From Thiobacillus sp. (GTDB lineage: Bacteria > Pseudomonadota > Gammaproteobacteria > Burkholderiales > Thiobacillaceae), in NCBI GenBank assembly GCA_018262815.1, contig JADFDN010000003.1, forward strand, positions 1 through 51,714: a DNA stretch of 51,714 nt, in the 5' to 3' direction. Below, piece by piece: positions 51,560 to 51,714 of this stretch. Each line of letters starts with the position of its first letter. The stretch's first letter is position 1. The notes under the pieces are model-generated. The model saw only the letters and a list, made by a program, of their open reading frames with translations. It was not told the origin of the DNA and did not search any database. Both the position numbers and the translations under genes were made by a program.

Positions 51560-51714
51560 TCCACGTTGCCGCGGAAACCCTGCGCGCGCAGGAATCCCAG
51601 CCCGATGGCCTTGGCGACGGCCTGGCCGCGGGTGCGGACGACGAGCTTCTTCATCGCGTGGCGCAGGTGGTTCTTGACGGTGAGCATCGACAACCCGAGG
51701 ATTTCGGCGATTTC
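51556..51714 (-). CDS. LuxR-family transcriptional regulator, C-terminal fragment (EpsA-like)
   Basis: The last 52 codons of a gene that continues past the window edge read EIAEILGLSMLTVKNHLRHA, then MKKLVVRTRGQAVAKAIGLG. These are the recognition and following helices of a LuxR/GerE helix-turn-helix. The ending AVAKAIGLGFL is like EpsA-type regulators of PEP-CTERM-linked exopolysaccharide loci, which fits the PEP-CTERM gene 340 bases away, but the diagnostic N-terminal part is outside the window. Confidence 0.8.
   Translation of the reverse strand, partial: EIAEILGLSMLTVKNHLRHAMKKLVVRTRGQAVAKAIGLGFLRAQGFRGNVE

Overview
The window looks like the chromosome of a GC-rich, sulfur-oxidising betaproteobacterium of the Thiobacillus/Nitrosomonadales type. 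This rests on a soxYZ pair with a Tat-exported SoxY, a PEP-CTERM surface protein, a BCAM0308-type zinc-ribbon protein, betaproteobacterial-style PAS/GGDEF/EAL proteins and uniformly high GC. No tRNA, rRNA, CRISPR array or intact insertion sequence was seen.

Layout. (1) 1-1.6 kb: a chemoreceptor fragment and a receiver-EAL phosphodiesterase lie head to head and appear to have lost their 5' ends at the same point near 478. (2) 1.7-10.2 kb: a stress/stasis block with two paralogous ribosome hibernation factors (one fused to a cold-shock domain), a BCAM0308-family protein, a DksA/TraR protein, an APH-like/P-loop kinase fusion and a large Cache-HAMP-PAS-GGDEF-EAL protein. (3) 10.5-18 kb, minus strand: TonB-dependent receptor, YfiR-like protein, CHASE8-HAMP histidine kinase, receiver protein, and a receiver-PAS-GAF-GGDEF*-EAL protein with a ruined GGDEF site. 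This resembles a rewired Yfi signalling pathway. (4) 18.2-23 kb: a NarX/NarL-type two-component pair, an exported transglutaminase-like protein and a solitary HicA-like protein. (5) 23-26.4 kb: a protein with the Arm-type DNA-binding domain of a tyrosine integrase at its N-terminus, fused to PAS/GAF/GGDEF/EAL. (6) 26.7-30.5 kb: beta-carbonic anhydrase, MscS channel, IF-1, SoxY and SoxZ. (7) 30.6-48.6 kb, minus strand: a two-partner secretion locus made of a TpsB transporter, a 3396-residue filamentous-haemagglutinin-like exoprotein, then a dedicated energy module (DUF2341/LamG-ExbB fusion, ExbD, TonB), a porin, an ankyrin protein and a coiled-coil protein. (8) 48.7-51.7 kb: a secreted binding-protein-like protein, a PEP-CTERM protein, a REP-like inverted repeat pair and the 3' end of a LuxR-type regulator.

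How they may work together. Four proteins carry EAL domains with intact signature motifs, two of them also with an intact GGDEF site and RxxD inhibitory site. They share the window with a giant adhesin locus and a PEP-CTERM/LuxR region, so surface attachment or matrix control is the natural shared theme. That link is inference. The least ordinary items are the integrase-Arm/c-di-GMP fusion, the YfiR-histidine kinase pathway, the adhesin locus with its own ExbB-ExbD-TonB set, and a TGAGCC-N4-GGCTCA dyad found at two positions in the surface-protein region.
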